Source of the DNA: Sinorhizobium sp. 6-70
GTDB taxonomy: Bacteria; Pseudomonadota; Alphaproteobacteria; Rhizobiales; Rhizobiaceae
Assembly: GCF_030124375.1 (NCBI RefSeq)
Contig: NZ_JASKLS010000012.1
Coordinates: forward strand, 70,041 to 134,040
Direction of reading: 5' to 3'
Length of the DNA: 64,000 bases
A program made the translations under genes and the position numbers. This document shows positions 8,256 through 16,412 of the stretch, piece by piece. The first letter of the stretch is position 1, and each line of letters opens with the position of its first letter. Under the pieces are notes generated by a model. The model worked only from the letters and a program-made list of their open reading frames with translations. It searched no databases and was not told the origin of the DNA.

Positions 8256-11138
8256 CTACTCCGCCGCCTCCAGCTTACCGCTGATGCGGCGCGACTGCCG
8301 GGCCTGCTCGTCATAGTCGCGCTGCCAGTCGGAGGGACCGTTCGAGGGCGAGACCTGCACGGCCGTCACCTTGTATTCCGGGCAGTTGGTCGCCCAGTCG
8401 GTGAAGTCGGTGGTGATGACGTTCGCCTGCGTCGTCGGGTGATGGAAGGTCGTGTAAACCACACCCGGTGCGACACGATCGGTGATGAGCGCGCGCAGCG
8501 TCGTTTCGCCCGAACGGCTGGCGAGCCTGACCCAGTCGCCATCGCGAATGCCGCGCTGCTCGGCATCGTGCGGATGGATCTCCAGCCGGTCTTCCGCATG
8601 CCAGACGACGTTCTCGGTGCGCCGTGTCTGGGCGCCGACATTGTACTGGCTGAGGATGCGGCCGGTGGTCAAAAGCAGCGGGAAGCGCGGACCGGCCTTC
8701 TCGTCGGTTGCGACGAACTCGGTGCGGATGAACTTGCCCTTGCCGCGAACGAAGCCGTCGACATGCATGATCGGTGAACCAAGCGGCGCATTCTCGTTGC
8801 ACGGCCACTGCACCGAACCCATCTTGTCCAGATAGTCGTAGGAGACCATCGCGAAGGTCGGCGTCGTCGCGGCGATCTCGTCCATGATCTCGGACGGATG
8901 GCGGTAGTTCCAGTCAAGGCCGATGGCCTGGGCGAGCTTCTGCGTCACCTCCCAGTCGGCATAGCCGTTCTTCGGGCTCATCACACGGCGAACGCGGTTG
9001 ATCCGGCGCTCGGCATTGGTGAAGGTGCCGTCCTTCTCGAGGAAGGTCGATCCCGGCAGGAAGACGTGGGCGTAGTTGGCCGTTTCGTTGAGGAAGAGGT
9101 CGTGCACGACGACGCACTCCATCGCGGCAAGGCCGGCAGCGACATGCTTGGTGTCCGGATCCGACTGCAGGATATCCTCGCCCTGGATGTAGAGCGCCTT
9201 GAAGGTACCCTCGACGGCGGCATCGAGCATGTTGGGGATGCGTAAGCCCGGCTCGTTGTTGAGCGTGACGCCCCACAGCTTCTCGAAGATGTCGCGCGTC
9301 GCGTCATCGGAGATGTGCCGGTAGCCGGGCAATTCGTGCGGGAACGAGCCCATATCACAGGAGCCCTGCACGTTGTTCTGGCCGCGCAGCGGATTGACGC
9401 CCACACCGGCCCGGCCGATGTTGCCGGTCACCATGGCGAGGTTGGCGATCGCCATGACGGTCGTCGAGCCTTGGCTGTGCTCGGTGACGCCGAGGCCGTA
9501 ATAGATCGCGCCGTTGCCGCCGGTGGCGTAAAGCCGCGCCGCGCCGCGGACGAGTTCGGCCGGCACGCCGGTATAGGCCTCGGTCGCTTCCGGGCTGTGG
9601 TAGGGCTCGGCGACGAAAGCCGCCCAATCCTCGTACTCAGACCAGTCGCAGCGCTCACGGATAAAGGCTTCGTTGGCGAGCCCTTCGGTGACGATGACAT
9701 GGGCGAGCGCCGTCAGGATGGCGACGTTGGTGCCGGGCTTCAGCGGCAGATGGTAAGAGGCTTCGACATGGGCCGAGCGGACCAGGTCGATCCGGCGCGG
9801 ATCGATGACGATCAGCTTGGCGCCCTCGCGCAGCCGCTTCTTCAGCCGCGAAGCGAAGACCGGGTGGCCGTCGGTCGGGTTGGCGCCAATGATGATCGCG
9901 ACATCCGTATGCTCGACGCTGTCGAAATCCTGCGTGCCGGCGGAAGTGCCGAAAGTCTGGTTGAGACCGTAGCCGGTCGGCGAATGGCAGACGCGGGCGC
10001 AGGTATCGACATTGTTGTTGCCGAAGCCGGCGCGCACCAGCTTCTGCACCAGATAGGTCTCCTCGTTGGTGCAGCGCGACGAGGTGATGCCACCGACGGA
10101 GTCGCGGCCATATTGATATTGGATACGGCGGAACTCGGAAGCGATATGCGCGAACGCCTCTTCCCAGGTGACCTCGCGCCAGGGATCGGTGACCTTCTCG
10201 CGAACCATCGGATTGAGGATGCGGTCCTTATGGCTCGAATAGCCGTAGGCGAAACGCCCCTTGACGCAGGAATGCCCGCGGTTTGCCTGGCCGTCCTTCC
10301 ACGGCACCATCCGCACCAGTTCCTCGCCGCGCATTTCCGCCTTGAAGGAGCAGCCGACGCCGCAATAGGCGCAGGTGGTGACGACCGAATGTTCCGGTTG
10401 GCCGATCTCGATTACCGATTTTTCGGTAAGCGTCGCCGTCGGGCAGGCCTGCACGCAGGCGCCGCAGGACACGCATTCTGACGAAACGAAATCCTCGTTC
10501 ATGCCCGCGGCGACGCGCGAATCGAAGCCTCGCCCGCCGATCGTCAGCGCAAAGGTGCCCTGCACCTCCTCGCAGGCGCGAACACAGCGCGAGCAGACGA
10601 TGCACTTCGCCGGATCAAAGGTGAAGTAGGGATTGGATTCGTCCTTCGGCGCCCATTTGAGATTGATCTCGTCGCCGTTGTTACGTGCCTTGACGTGGTT
10701 GGAACCGTCATAGCCGTAACGCACGTCGCGCAGGCCCACAGCGCCGGCCATGTCCTGCAATTCGCAATCGCCATTGGCCGCGCAGGTGAGGCAGTCGAGC
10801 GGGTGGTCGGAGATATAGAGCTCCATCACCCCGCGGCGCACGTCCTTGAGCCGCTTGGTCTGGGTGGAAACCACGATTCCCGGCGCCACCGGCGTCGTGC
10901 ACGAGGCCGGCATGCCGGCGCGTCCCTCGATTTCCACGAGACAGAGGCGGCAGGAACCAAAGGCTTCCATCATGTCGGAGGCACAGAGCTTCGGAACCTC
11001 GACGCCGGCTTCCATCGCCGCGCGCATGATCGACGTGCCCTCCGGCACGGTGATCTCGCGACCGTCAATGGTGAGCGTCACCTGCTTTTCGGATTTGGAA
11101 GCAGGAGTGCCGTAGTCGATTTCACGAATGAGAGACAT
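8256..11138 (-). CDS. fdsA: NAD-dependent formate dehydrogenase, molybdenum alpha subunit
   Basis: 960 residues. Domain order: an N-terminal [2Fe-2S] ferredoxin domain with Cys 52, 63, 66 and 80; the NADH dehydrogenase G-type His/Cys cluster (HPLDCLTCAANGDC); a two-[4Fe-4S] ferredoxin domain (CIVCSRCVRAC and CVSCGACVQAC); a MopB Fe4S4 domain (CAYCGVGC); and the long molybdopterin oxidoreductase and dinucleotide-binding domains. The CARVCHS segment carries the cysteine expected to ligate molybdenum and the adjacent catalytic histidine. The enzyme oxidises formate to CO2 in the cytoplasm and passes electrons through FdsB/FdsG to NAD+. A strong Shine-Dalgarno (CCAGGAGGTCC) precedes the ATG. It is the central gene of the fdsGBA-fdhD-fdsD operon. 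Confidence 0.97.
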   Translation of the reverse strand: MSLIREIDYGTPASKSEKQVTLTIDGREITVPEGTSIMRAAMEAGVEVPKLCASDMMEAFGSCRLCLVEIEGRAGMPASCTTPVAPGIVVSTQTKRLKDVRRGVMELYISDHPLDCLTCAANGDCELQDMAGAVGLRDVRYGYDGSNHVKARNNGDEINLKWAPKDESNPYFTFDPAKCIVCSRCVRACEEVQGTFALTIGGRGFDSRVAAGMNEDFVSSECVSCGACVQACPTATLTEKSVIEIGQPEHSVVTTCAYCGVGCSFKAEMRGEELVRMVPWKDGQANRGHSCVKGRFAYGYSSHKDRILNPMVREKVTDPWREVTWEEAFAHIASEFRRIQYQYGRDSVGGITSSRCTNEETYLVQKLVRAGFGNNNVDTCARVCHSPTGYGLNQTFGTSAGTQDFDSVEHTDVAIIIGANPTDGHPVFASRLKKRLREGAKLIVIDPRRIDLVRSAHVEASYHLPLKPGTNVAILTALAHVIVTEGLANEAFIRERCDWSEYEDWAAFVAEPYHSPEATEAYTGVPAELVRGAARLYATGGNGAIYYGLGVTEHSQGSTTVMAIANLAMVTGNIGRAGVGVNPLRGQNNVQGSCDMGSFPHELPGYRHISDDATRDIFEKLWGVTLNNEPGLRIPNMLDAAVEGTFKALYIQGEDILQSDPDTKHVAAGLAAMECVVVHDLFLNETANYAHVFLPGSTFLEKDGTFTNAERRINRVRRVMSPKNGYADWEVTQKLAQAIGLDWNYRHPSEIMDEIAATTPTFAMVSYDYLDKMGSVQWPCNENAPLGSPIMHVDGFVRGKGKFIRTEFVATDEKAGPRFPLLLTTGRILSQYNVGAQTRRTENVVWHAEDRLEIHPHDAEQRGIRDGDWVRLASRSGETTLRALITDRVAPGVVYTTFHHPTTQANVITTDFTDWATNCPEYKVTAVQVSPSNGPSDWQRDYDEQARQSRRISGKLEAAE

Positions 11139-11186
11139 AAGGGACCTCCTGGGAAAATACGTTCAGGGGGGTGTAAGCCGCCGCCA

Positions 11187-12743
11187 TCATTCCGCAGCCT
11201 CCACCGCCGGGGCCGGCGAGAAATCCTCCGGGAAATGCGTCATCGCGCTCATCACCGGATAGGGCGTGAAGCCGCCGAGTGCGCAGAGCGAGCCAAACTT
11301 CATCGTGTTGCATAGGTCGGCAAGCAGTTCGCGATTCTTCTGCGGCTCGATGCCGGCCGCAATCTTGTCCGCGACCTCGACCCCGCGTATCGAGCCGATG
11401 CGGCAGGGCGTGCACTTGCCGCAGCTTTCGACGGCACAGAATTCCATGGCGAAGCGCGCCTGTTTCAGCATGTCGGCCGTCTCGTCGAAGACGACGATAC
11501 CGGCATGGCCGATCAGGCCATCCTTGGCCGCGAAGGCCTCGTAGTCGAACGGCGTGGCGAACAGCGAGCGCGGGAAATAGGCGCCGAGCGGGCCGCCGAC
11601 CTGCACCGCCTTGACCGCCCGGCCGCTTGCCGTGCCGCCGGCGATCTCGTCGACGAGTTCGCCGAGCGTCAGGCCGAAGGCGGTTTCATAGAGGCCGCCA
11701 TGCTTGACGTTGCCGGCGATCTGGATCGGGATCGTGCCGCGCGACCGGCCCATGCCGAAGTCGCGGTAGAAGCCTGCACCCTTGTCGAGGATCACCGGCA
11801 CGGAGGCGAGCGAGATGACGTTGTTAATGACGGTCGGGCAGTCGAAGAGCCCCTTGTGCGCCGGAAGCGGCGGCTTGGCGCGAACGATACCGCGCTTGCC
11901 TTCGAGGCTGTTCAGGAGCGAGGTCTCCTCGCCGCAGACATAGGCGCCGGCACCGGTCCTGACCTCCATATCGAAGGCATGTCCGGAGCCAAGCACCGAA
12001 GGTCCGAGCACGCCGGCTGCGCGGGCGATCTCGATCGCCTCGCTCATGACAGCGATTGCGTGCGGATATTCCGAGCGCGTGTAGACGTAGCCCTTGGTGG
12101 CGCCCGTCGCAATGCCGGCGATCGCCATGCCCTCGATCAGGACGAAGGGATCCCCTTCCATGATCATCCGGTCGGCGAAGGTGCCGCTGTCGCCCTCGTC
12201 GGCATTGCAGACGATGTATTTCTGCGCACCTTGCGCTTCGAGCACGGTCTTCCACTTGATGCCGGTCGGGAAGCCGGCGCCGCCGCGCCCGCGAAGCCCG
12301 CTTTCGGTCACCTCCGCAACGATCACAGCAGGCTGCATGGCCACCGCCTTTTCAAGGCCGCGCAGGCCGCCATGGGCGCGATAGTCGTCGAGCGAAACGG
12401 GATCGGTAACGCCGCAGCGGGCAAAGGTCAGCCGCGTCTGGTTCTTGAGGAACGGAATCTCCTCTGTCTTGCCAAGACAGAGCGGATGCGCGCCGCCGGA
12501 GAGCAGCCCGGCATCGATAAGCGATGGCACGTCGCGCGCCTTCACCGGACCATAGGCGACGCGGCCCTCGGCCGTTTCGACCTCGACCAGCGGCTCCAGC
12601 CAGTGCATGCCGCGCGAGCCGTTGCGGATGATCATCGCGTTGTGCCCGCGCGCAACGAGCTCCTCCGCCATCGCCGTCGCCACCTTTTCGGCGCCGAGCG
12701 CCAGTGCGGCGGCATCACGAGGGATGTAGATCTTCACGGTCAT
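11187..12743 (-). CDS. fdsB: Formate dehydrogenase beta subunit (NuoF-like)
   Basis: 518 residues, homologous to the 51-kDa NADH-binding subunit of complex I with an additional N-terminal thioredoxin-like part (~first 120 residues), as usual for FdsB. The FMN site GRGGAGFPTGIKW, the NADH-binding GAGAYVCGEETSLLNSLEG and the [4Fe-4S] motif ESCGKCTPCRIG with a late cysteine in SLCALGG are all visible. It reduces NAD+ with electrons from FdsA. The ATG overlaps the fdsG stop by 4 bases, and fdsA follows after 48 bases. Confidence 0.96.
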   Translation of the reverse strand: MTVKIYIPRDAAALALGAEKVATAMAEELVARGHNAMIIRNGSRGMHWLEPLVEVETAEGRVAYGPVKARDVPSLIDAGLLSGGAHPLCLGKTEEIPFLKNQTRLTFARCGVTDPVSLDDYRAHGGLRGLEKAVAMQPAVIVAEVTESGLRGRGGAGFPTGIKWKTVLEAQGAQKYIVCNADEGDSGTFADRMIMEGDPFVLIEGMAIAGIATGATKGYVYTRSEYPHAIAVMSEAIEIARAAGVLGPSVLGSGHAFDMEVRTGAGAYVCGEETSLLNSLEGKRGIVRAKPPLPAHKGLFDCPTVINNVISLASVPVILDKGAGFYRDFGMGRSRGTIPIQIAGNVKHGGLYETAFGLTLGELVDEIAGGTASGRAVKAVQVGGPLGAYFPRSLFATPFDYEAFAAKDGLIGHAGIVVFDETADMLKQARFAMEFCAVESCGKCTPCRIGSIRGVEVADKIAAGIEPQKNRELLADLCNTMKFGSLCALGGFTPYPVMSAMTHFPEDFSPAPAVEAAE

Positions 12744-13219
12744 CGGCGCGCCTCCGCAACCAGCGCTTCGAGCTCTGCGTCGTCGACCCGGCCATGCACC
12801 TCGCCGTCGAGCATCGCCGACGGCGAGCAGGAACAGAGCCCGAGACAGTAGACCGGCTCGAGCGTCACCGCTCCGTCCGGCGTCGTCTCATGGAAATCGA
12901 TCCCGAGCAGCGCCTTGGCGCGTTCGGCCAGGCGGTCTCCCCCCATGGACTGGCAGGCTTCGGCACGACAGAGTTTCAAGACGTGGCGTCCCGCCGGGTG
13001 CTCACGGAAATCATGATAGAAGGTGACGACGCCATAGACCTCGGCGCGCGAAAGATTGAGCTCGCGCGCAATCACCGGCAAGCATTCCTCAGGCACATAG
13101 CCGAATTCGTCCTGGATCTCGTGCAGGATCGGAAGAAGTGGACCTTCGAGCCCCTTGAGTTCACCGACGATCGCCTGCGTACGCTCAGCCACGTCTGCGC
13201 GCGGCAGCTGAATATTCAC
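12740..13219 (-). CDS. fdsG: Formate dehydrogenase gamma subunit (NuoE-like)
   Basis: 159 residues, the thioredoxin-like [2Fe-2S] 24-kDa subunit family of complex I. The four cluster ligands are seen as CRAEAC (C-x4-C) and, about 36 residues later, CLGLC (C-x3-C). It is the first gene of the formate dehydrogenase operon. The 181-base gap to the upstream LysR gene should contain the operon promoter and has two candidate regulator sites. Confidence 0.95.
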   Translation of the reverse strand: MNIQLPRADVAERTQAIVGELKGLEGPLLPILHEIQDEFGYVPEECLPVIARELNLSRAEVYGVVTFYHDFREHPAGRHVLKLCRAEACQSMGGDRLAERAKALLGIDFHETTPDGAVTLEPVYCLGLCSCSPSAMLDGEVHGRVDDAELEALVAEARR

Positions 13220-13299
13220 GCGAAGAGCCCTCCCGGCTCGCGGCGCTCTGCGCTGCCAGGTGTTTCCCGACCGTCATCGCGCCGAATTATCAACCACTT

Positions 13300-13330
13300 G
13301 GCAAAGATCAAAGCCTCCTCGGTCTTTGCC
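13300..13330. promoter_or_regulatory. Inverted repeat in the fds promoter region
   Basis: GGCAAAGA at 13300-13307 and TCTTTGCC at 13323-13330 are perfect 8-base arms separated by 15 bases. The repeat lies 80-110 bases upstream of the fdsG start, between the LysR gene and the operon. It could be an operator or a transcript hairpin; the sequence alone does not decide. Confidence 0.35.
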
Positions 13331-13389
13331 CATGGATTCAAGCTTCGCGCTTATGGCCCAAAGGGTCAATAATGCTGTTCCGTTGATTG

Positions 13390-13404
13390 ATAGAAAAAAC
13401 CTAT
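13390..13404. promoter_or_regulatory. ATAG-N7-CTAT LysR-type site upstream of the fds operon
   Basis: ATAG and CTAT are separated by seven mostly A/T bases, the half-site geometry known for OxyR-like members of the LysR family (T-N11-A core). The site overlaps the stop codon of the LysR gene and lies 170 bases upstream of fdsG. Only one such pair is evident, so it is a candidate, not a firm site. Confidence 0.4.
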
Positions 13405-14297
13405 TGAGCCTTGTTGCGTTCGGCGAGGATGCGCGCCTCATGCAGCAGCGCGGAGACCAGCGGCGTGAAGGGCTCGCGGTAGGTGGCAACCAGGCCGACG
13501 GTGTGATGGACATCCGGATCGACGATTGGAATCATCCGGATGTCCTCGTGAAAGCCAAATGATTTCGCCACGTTAAACGGCATGATGCTCGCCCAGCGGC
13601 CAGTGCGCACATGGGAGAAAAGCACGATCATCGAATTCGATTCGAGCGTCGGGCTGGCAATCGCGCCGGCTTCGGCAAAATGCTGATTGATGATACGGCG
13701 GTTCTGCATGTCGGCGGTCAATAGACAAAGCCGAACGTTGCTGACTTCCTTCCAGGTCACGCTTTTGCGATCCGATAGCGGCGTGCCGGAGGCGGTAACC
13801 AGATGATATTGCTCGATCTGTAGCGGCACGCTCGTCACCCGGCCGAGCGGCTCGTTCTCCAGATAGGTCAGACCGGCATCGATCTCGAGGTTTTCGAGAA
13901 GCCCCAGAATCTGCAACGATGTGGTCGAAAGCACCGAGAAAGTGACGTCCGGATGCTTTTCCTGGAAGGGTGCGGTGATCATCGGCACCATGGCAAGCGT
14001 TGTCGGGATCGCGGCCAGCCGGATGTGCCCTGACAGACCCGTGCGCGCCGCGCGCATCTCCTCGCGCATGGTCCGGGTGTCGCTGACGATCCGCCGCGCC
14101 CATTCAAGCACCCGCTGGCCCTCGGGCGTCAGACCCTGGTAACGCGATCCGCGGTTGACGAGCATGACGCCGAGCTGGTCCTCGAGTTGCCGGATCGCCG
14201 CCGACAGCGTCGGCTGCGTGACGCCGCATTCCTCCGCAGCCCGGCCAAAATGCCGTTCGCGAGCAAGTGCGAGAAAAAATTCCAGCTTGTCGATCAT
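13401..14297 (-). CDS. LysR family regulator, probable formate dehydrogenase activator
   Basis: 298 residues with the N-terminal LysR winged helix (FFLALARERHFGRAAEECGVTQ then SAAIRQLEDQLG) and a C-terminal periplasmic-binding-like effector domain (HIRLAAIPTTLAM onwards). It lies immediately upstream of fdsG on the same strand. In other bacteria with soluble formate dehydrogenase a LysR gene (fdsR) in this position controls the operon in response to formate, so the same role is likely. Because it is not divergent from the operon, it may be transcribed through, with the fds promoter in the 181-base gap. Confidence 0.85.
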   Translation of the reverse strand: MIDKLEFFLALARERHFGRAAEECGVTQPTLSAAIRQLEDQLGVMLVNRGSRYQGLTPEGQRVLEWARRIVSDTRTMREEMRAARTGLSGHIRLAAIPTTLAMVPMITAPFQEKHPDVTFSVLSTTSLQILGLLENLEIDAGLTYLENEPLGRVTSVPLQIEQYHLVTASGTPLSDRKSVTWKEVSNVRLCLLTADMQNRRIINQHFAEAGAIASPTLESNSMIVLFSHVRTGRWASIMPFNVAKSFGFHEDIRMIPIVDPDVHHTVGLVATYREPFTPLVSALLHEARILAERNKAQ

Positions 14298-14325
14298 GCC
14301 TGACCTTTAGAGCAGATTGGTTTCG

Positions 14326-14440
14326 TCCCTCACCTGGCCCTCCCCCGCACGCGGGAAGAGGACACTGGACGGCGCGGCAAGTCCCCTTCGCCCCGCTTGC
14401 GGGGAGAAGGTGCCGGCAGGCGGATGAGGGGCCGGAACAA
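14326..14440. repeat. Palindromic intergenic repeat, family C, copy 1
   Basis: Built from CCCTCACC/CTCTCCC-like pieces and a TTCGCCCCGCTTGCGGGGAGAAGG core ending in CGGATGAGGGG. A closely related, reversed and longer copy is at 41338-41490. It lies between the start of the LysR gene and the end of the short-chain dehydrogenase gene. Confidence 0.7.
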
Positions 14441-14465
14441 CGCACACCTCATCCATCATTCCCAC

Positions 14466-15236
14466 TTAGCAGATAAGTTGCCCCCCATTCACCTCCAGCA
14501 CCTGTCCGGTGATGTAGCCCGAAAGCGCATGCGAGGCGAGGAAGAGATAGGCGGGCGCGCAATCCTCGGCGGCGCCGAGCCGGCCGAGGGGGATCGTCTT
14601 GCGCGTCGCCTCGAGCTTCTCCGGCGATGAATAGCGCTCGTGGAAATCCGTCGCGATGGTACCGGGCGAGACGCAGTTCACGCGGATGCCCTCCGGCGCC
14701 AGCTCGCGCGCCAGTGCCTTCGAATAGGTCGCAACGAAAGCCTTGGTCGCAGAGTAGATCGACGAACCGGCGCTGCCGCCGGTCGAGGCGGAGATCGACA
14801 CGGTGTTGACGATTGCAGGATGCGTGCCCTTGCGCAGCAGCGGCAACATTGCCCGCGTCATCTCGACGACCGAGGTCTGATTGAGTTGCACGACGGTTCG
14901 GTAGTCTTCGTCGGTCAGGTCGGCGGCAGGGAAGCGCCCGACCATCGTGCCGGCATTGTTGATGAGGACATCGACACGGTCGAAACGCTCGCGCACGGCA
15001 TCCGCCAGGCTTTCGACGCCACCAGCGACGAGAAAATCGGCGGCACAAAGAAATGCCCTACCCTCGGTTGCGGCCAATTCGAGAAAATCGTGACGCTCGC
15101 GGGCGGCTGTCCTGCCCATGTGGACGAGGACGTGCGCGCCGCAATCGAGAAATTGCCGCGCAACCTCCAGCCCTATCCCCCGGCCACCGCCGGTCACCAC
15201 CAGGTTCATGCCCCTGAACAAGGCCGGATGAAACAT
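14466..15236 (-). CDS. Short-chain dehydrogenase/reductase
   Basis: 256 residues of the classical SDR family. The cofactor motif TGGGRGIG, the NNAG structural motif near residue 90, the catalytic serine in TVSISAS and the YSATK (Y-x3-K) pair are present, and it ends in the usual GQVLEVNGGQ. The start at 15236 is preceded by GAGGGGGAAGG; an upstream ATG would add 22 non-family residues. The cofactor preference and substrate cannot be read off. It stands alone between the fds regulator and glpR and is divergent from glpR. Confidence 0.85.
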   Translation of the reverse strand: MFHPALFRGMNLVVTGGGRGIGLEVARQFLDCGAHVLVHMGRTAARERHDFLELAATEGRAFLCAADFLVAGGVESLADAVRERFDRVDVLINNAGTMVGRFPAADLTDEDYRTVVQLNQTSVVEMTRAMLPLLRKGTHPAIVNTVSISASTGGSAGSSIYSATKAFVATYSKALARELAPEGIRVNCVSPGTIATDFHERYSSPEKLEATRKTIPLGRLGAAEDCAPAYLFLASHALSGYITGQVLEVNGGQLIC

Positions 15237-15469
15237 GCCTTCCCCCTCTGACCCACGATCCCCAACAGGCGAGCAGCCCGGATCACAAGCGCCGATCAAC
15301 AATCATAAAGCTGGAGCAGAATGCGGAAGAAAAAAGTGCCCAGCGTCTTTTCTCCCGCCCTGACAGACCAACAGGCTCGCCCATCCACCGCCGGATTGCA
15401 ACACGGGCGCGTCAGCGATTGCCGCGAAACCAGCATCGTGCAAAAACGCTGACTTCTGAAATTGCAAGG

Positions 15470-15504
15470 GTTTCGTTTTTGCATATTATGAAAGAAAACG
15501 AAAA
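15470..15504. promoter_or_regulatory. Candidate GlpR (DeoR-type) operator upstream of glpR
   Basis: GTTTCGTTTT at 15470-15479 and AAAACGAAAA at 15495-15504 form an almost perfect inverted repeat with a 15-base spacer, 14 bases before the glpR ATG. TTTCG/CGAAA half-sites are common in DeoR-family operators. It is likely an autoregulatory site. Confidence 0.45.
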
Positions 15505-15517
15505 CGAGGGAGCCGAG

Positions 15518-16282
15518 ATGTATCTCAGCGGGCGGCAAGCAGAAATCCTGGAGCTGGCAAAAATGGAGGGGCGCGTCCTCGTCGAGGAGCTTGCCCAGCG
15601 CTTTTCGGTGACGCCGCAAACGATCCGCAAGGATCTCAACGATCTCTGCGATGCAAGGGTGCTGAACCGCATTCACGGCGGCGCCATCTTCCCGAGCGGC
15701 AAGGAAAACGTCAAATACGACGCGCGACGCCAGATCGCCGCGGCCGAGAAACAAGCAATCGGCCGCGCCGCCGCCGCCCTTATCCCCGACAACGCCTCGC
15801 TCTTCATCAATATCGGCACCACCACCGAGGCGGTGGGAGAAGCGTTGCTCGACCACAAGGAATTGATGGTCATCACCAACAATATCAACGTTGCCAACAG
15901 GTTGCGCGTTTTCCCCTCGATCGAGGTGGTGATCGCGGGCGGTGTCGTGCGCGGTTCCGACGGCGGCATCGTCGGCGAGGCCGCCGTCGACTTCATCAAG
16001 CAGTTCAAGGTGGATTTCGCCGTCATCGGGGCCTCGGCAATCGACCATGACGGTGCGCTCCTCGATTTCGACTATCGCGAAGTGAAAGTCGCCCAGGCGA
16101 TCATCGCCAATGCGCGCCACGTCATTCTCGTTTCGGATTCCACGAAATTCGAGCGAACCGCCCCGGTCAGGATCGGCCACATCTCCCAGGTCCAGACTTT
16201 TATCACCGACCGCTGCGTCATTGAAAACGTTCGGAAAATATGCACCGAACAGGACGTCCGGCTGGTCGAGACGGACGTCTGA
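15518..16282 (+). CDS. glpR: Glycerol operon repressor, DeoR family
   Basis: 254 residues from the ATG at 15518, with CGAGGGA before it; an in-frame ATG at 15419 would add 33 residues that are not DeoR-like. The N-terminal DeoR helix-turn-helix (RQAEILELAKMEGR, then SVTPQTIRKDLNDL) is followed by the phospho-sugar-sensing DeoRC domain (FINIGTTTEAVGEAL, VIGASAIDHDGALLDFDYREV). GlpR repressors are released by glycerol 3-phosphate. Its position directly upstream of glpD and the glycerol transporter genes, in the same direction, supports control of this operon and of itself. Confidence 0.92.
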   Translation: MYLSGRQAEILELAKMEGRVLVEELAQRFSVTPQTIRKDLNDLCDARVLNRIHGGAIFPSGKENVKYDARRQIAAAEKQAIGRAAAALIPDNASLFINIGTTTEAVGEALLDHKELMVITNNINVANRLRVFPSIEVVIAGGVVRGSDGGIVGEAAVDFIKQFKVDFAVIGASAIDHDGALLDFDYREVKVAQAIIANARHVILVSDSTKFERTAPVRIGHISQVQTFITDRCVIENVRKICTEQDVRLVETDV

Positions 16283-16313
16283 TCCACGACCCTTTGCGGC
16301 CGTTCAGGATTCG

Positions 16314-16354
16314 GGAAACATTCGTTTGACATTCGATATGTTTTCATTTTAACT
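16314..16354 (+). promoter_or_regulatory. Probable glpD promoter with inverted repeat
   Basis: TTGACA at 16326-16331 and TTAACT at 16349-16354 are spaced by 17 bases, a reasonable sigma-70 pair. An inverted repeat (GGAAACAT at 16314-16321 and ATGTTTTC at 16338-16345) brackets the -35 element and could bind GlpR. The region is strikingly AT-rich compared with its surroundings. Confidence 0.5.
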
Positions 16355-16412
16355 GATTTCACTTTCGCAGTAGCATCAATTTGTGCGTTGCGGGATGCGG
16401 AGGGGAAATACA

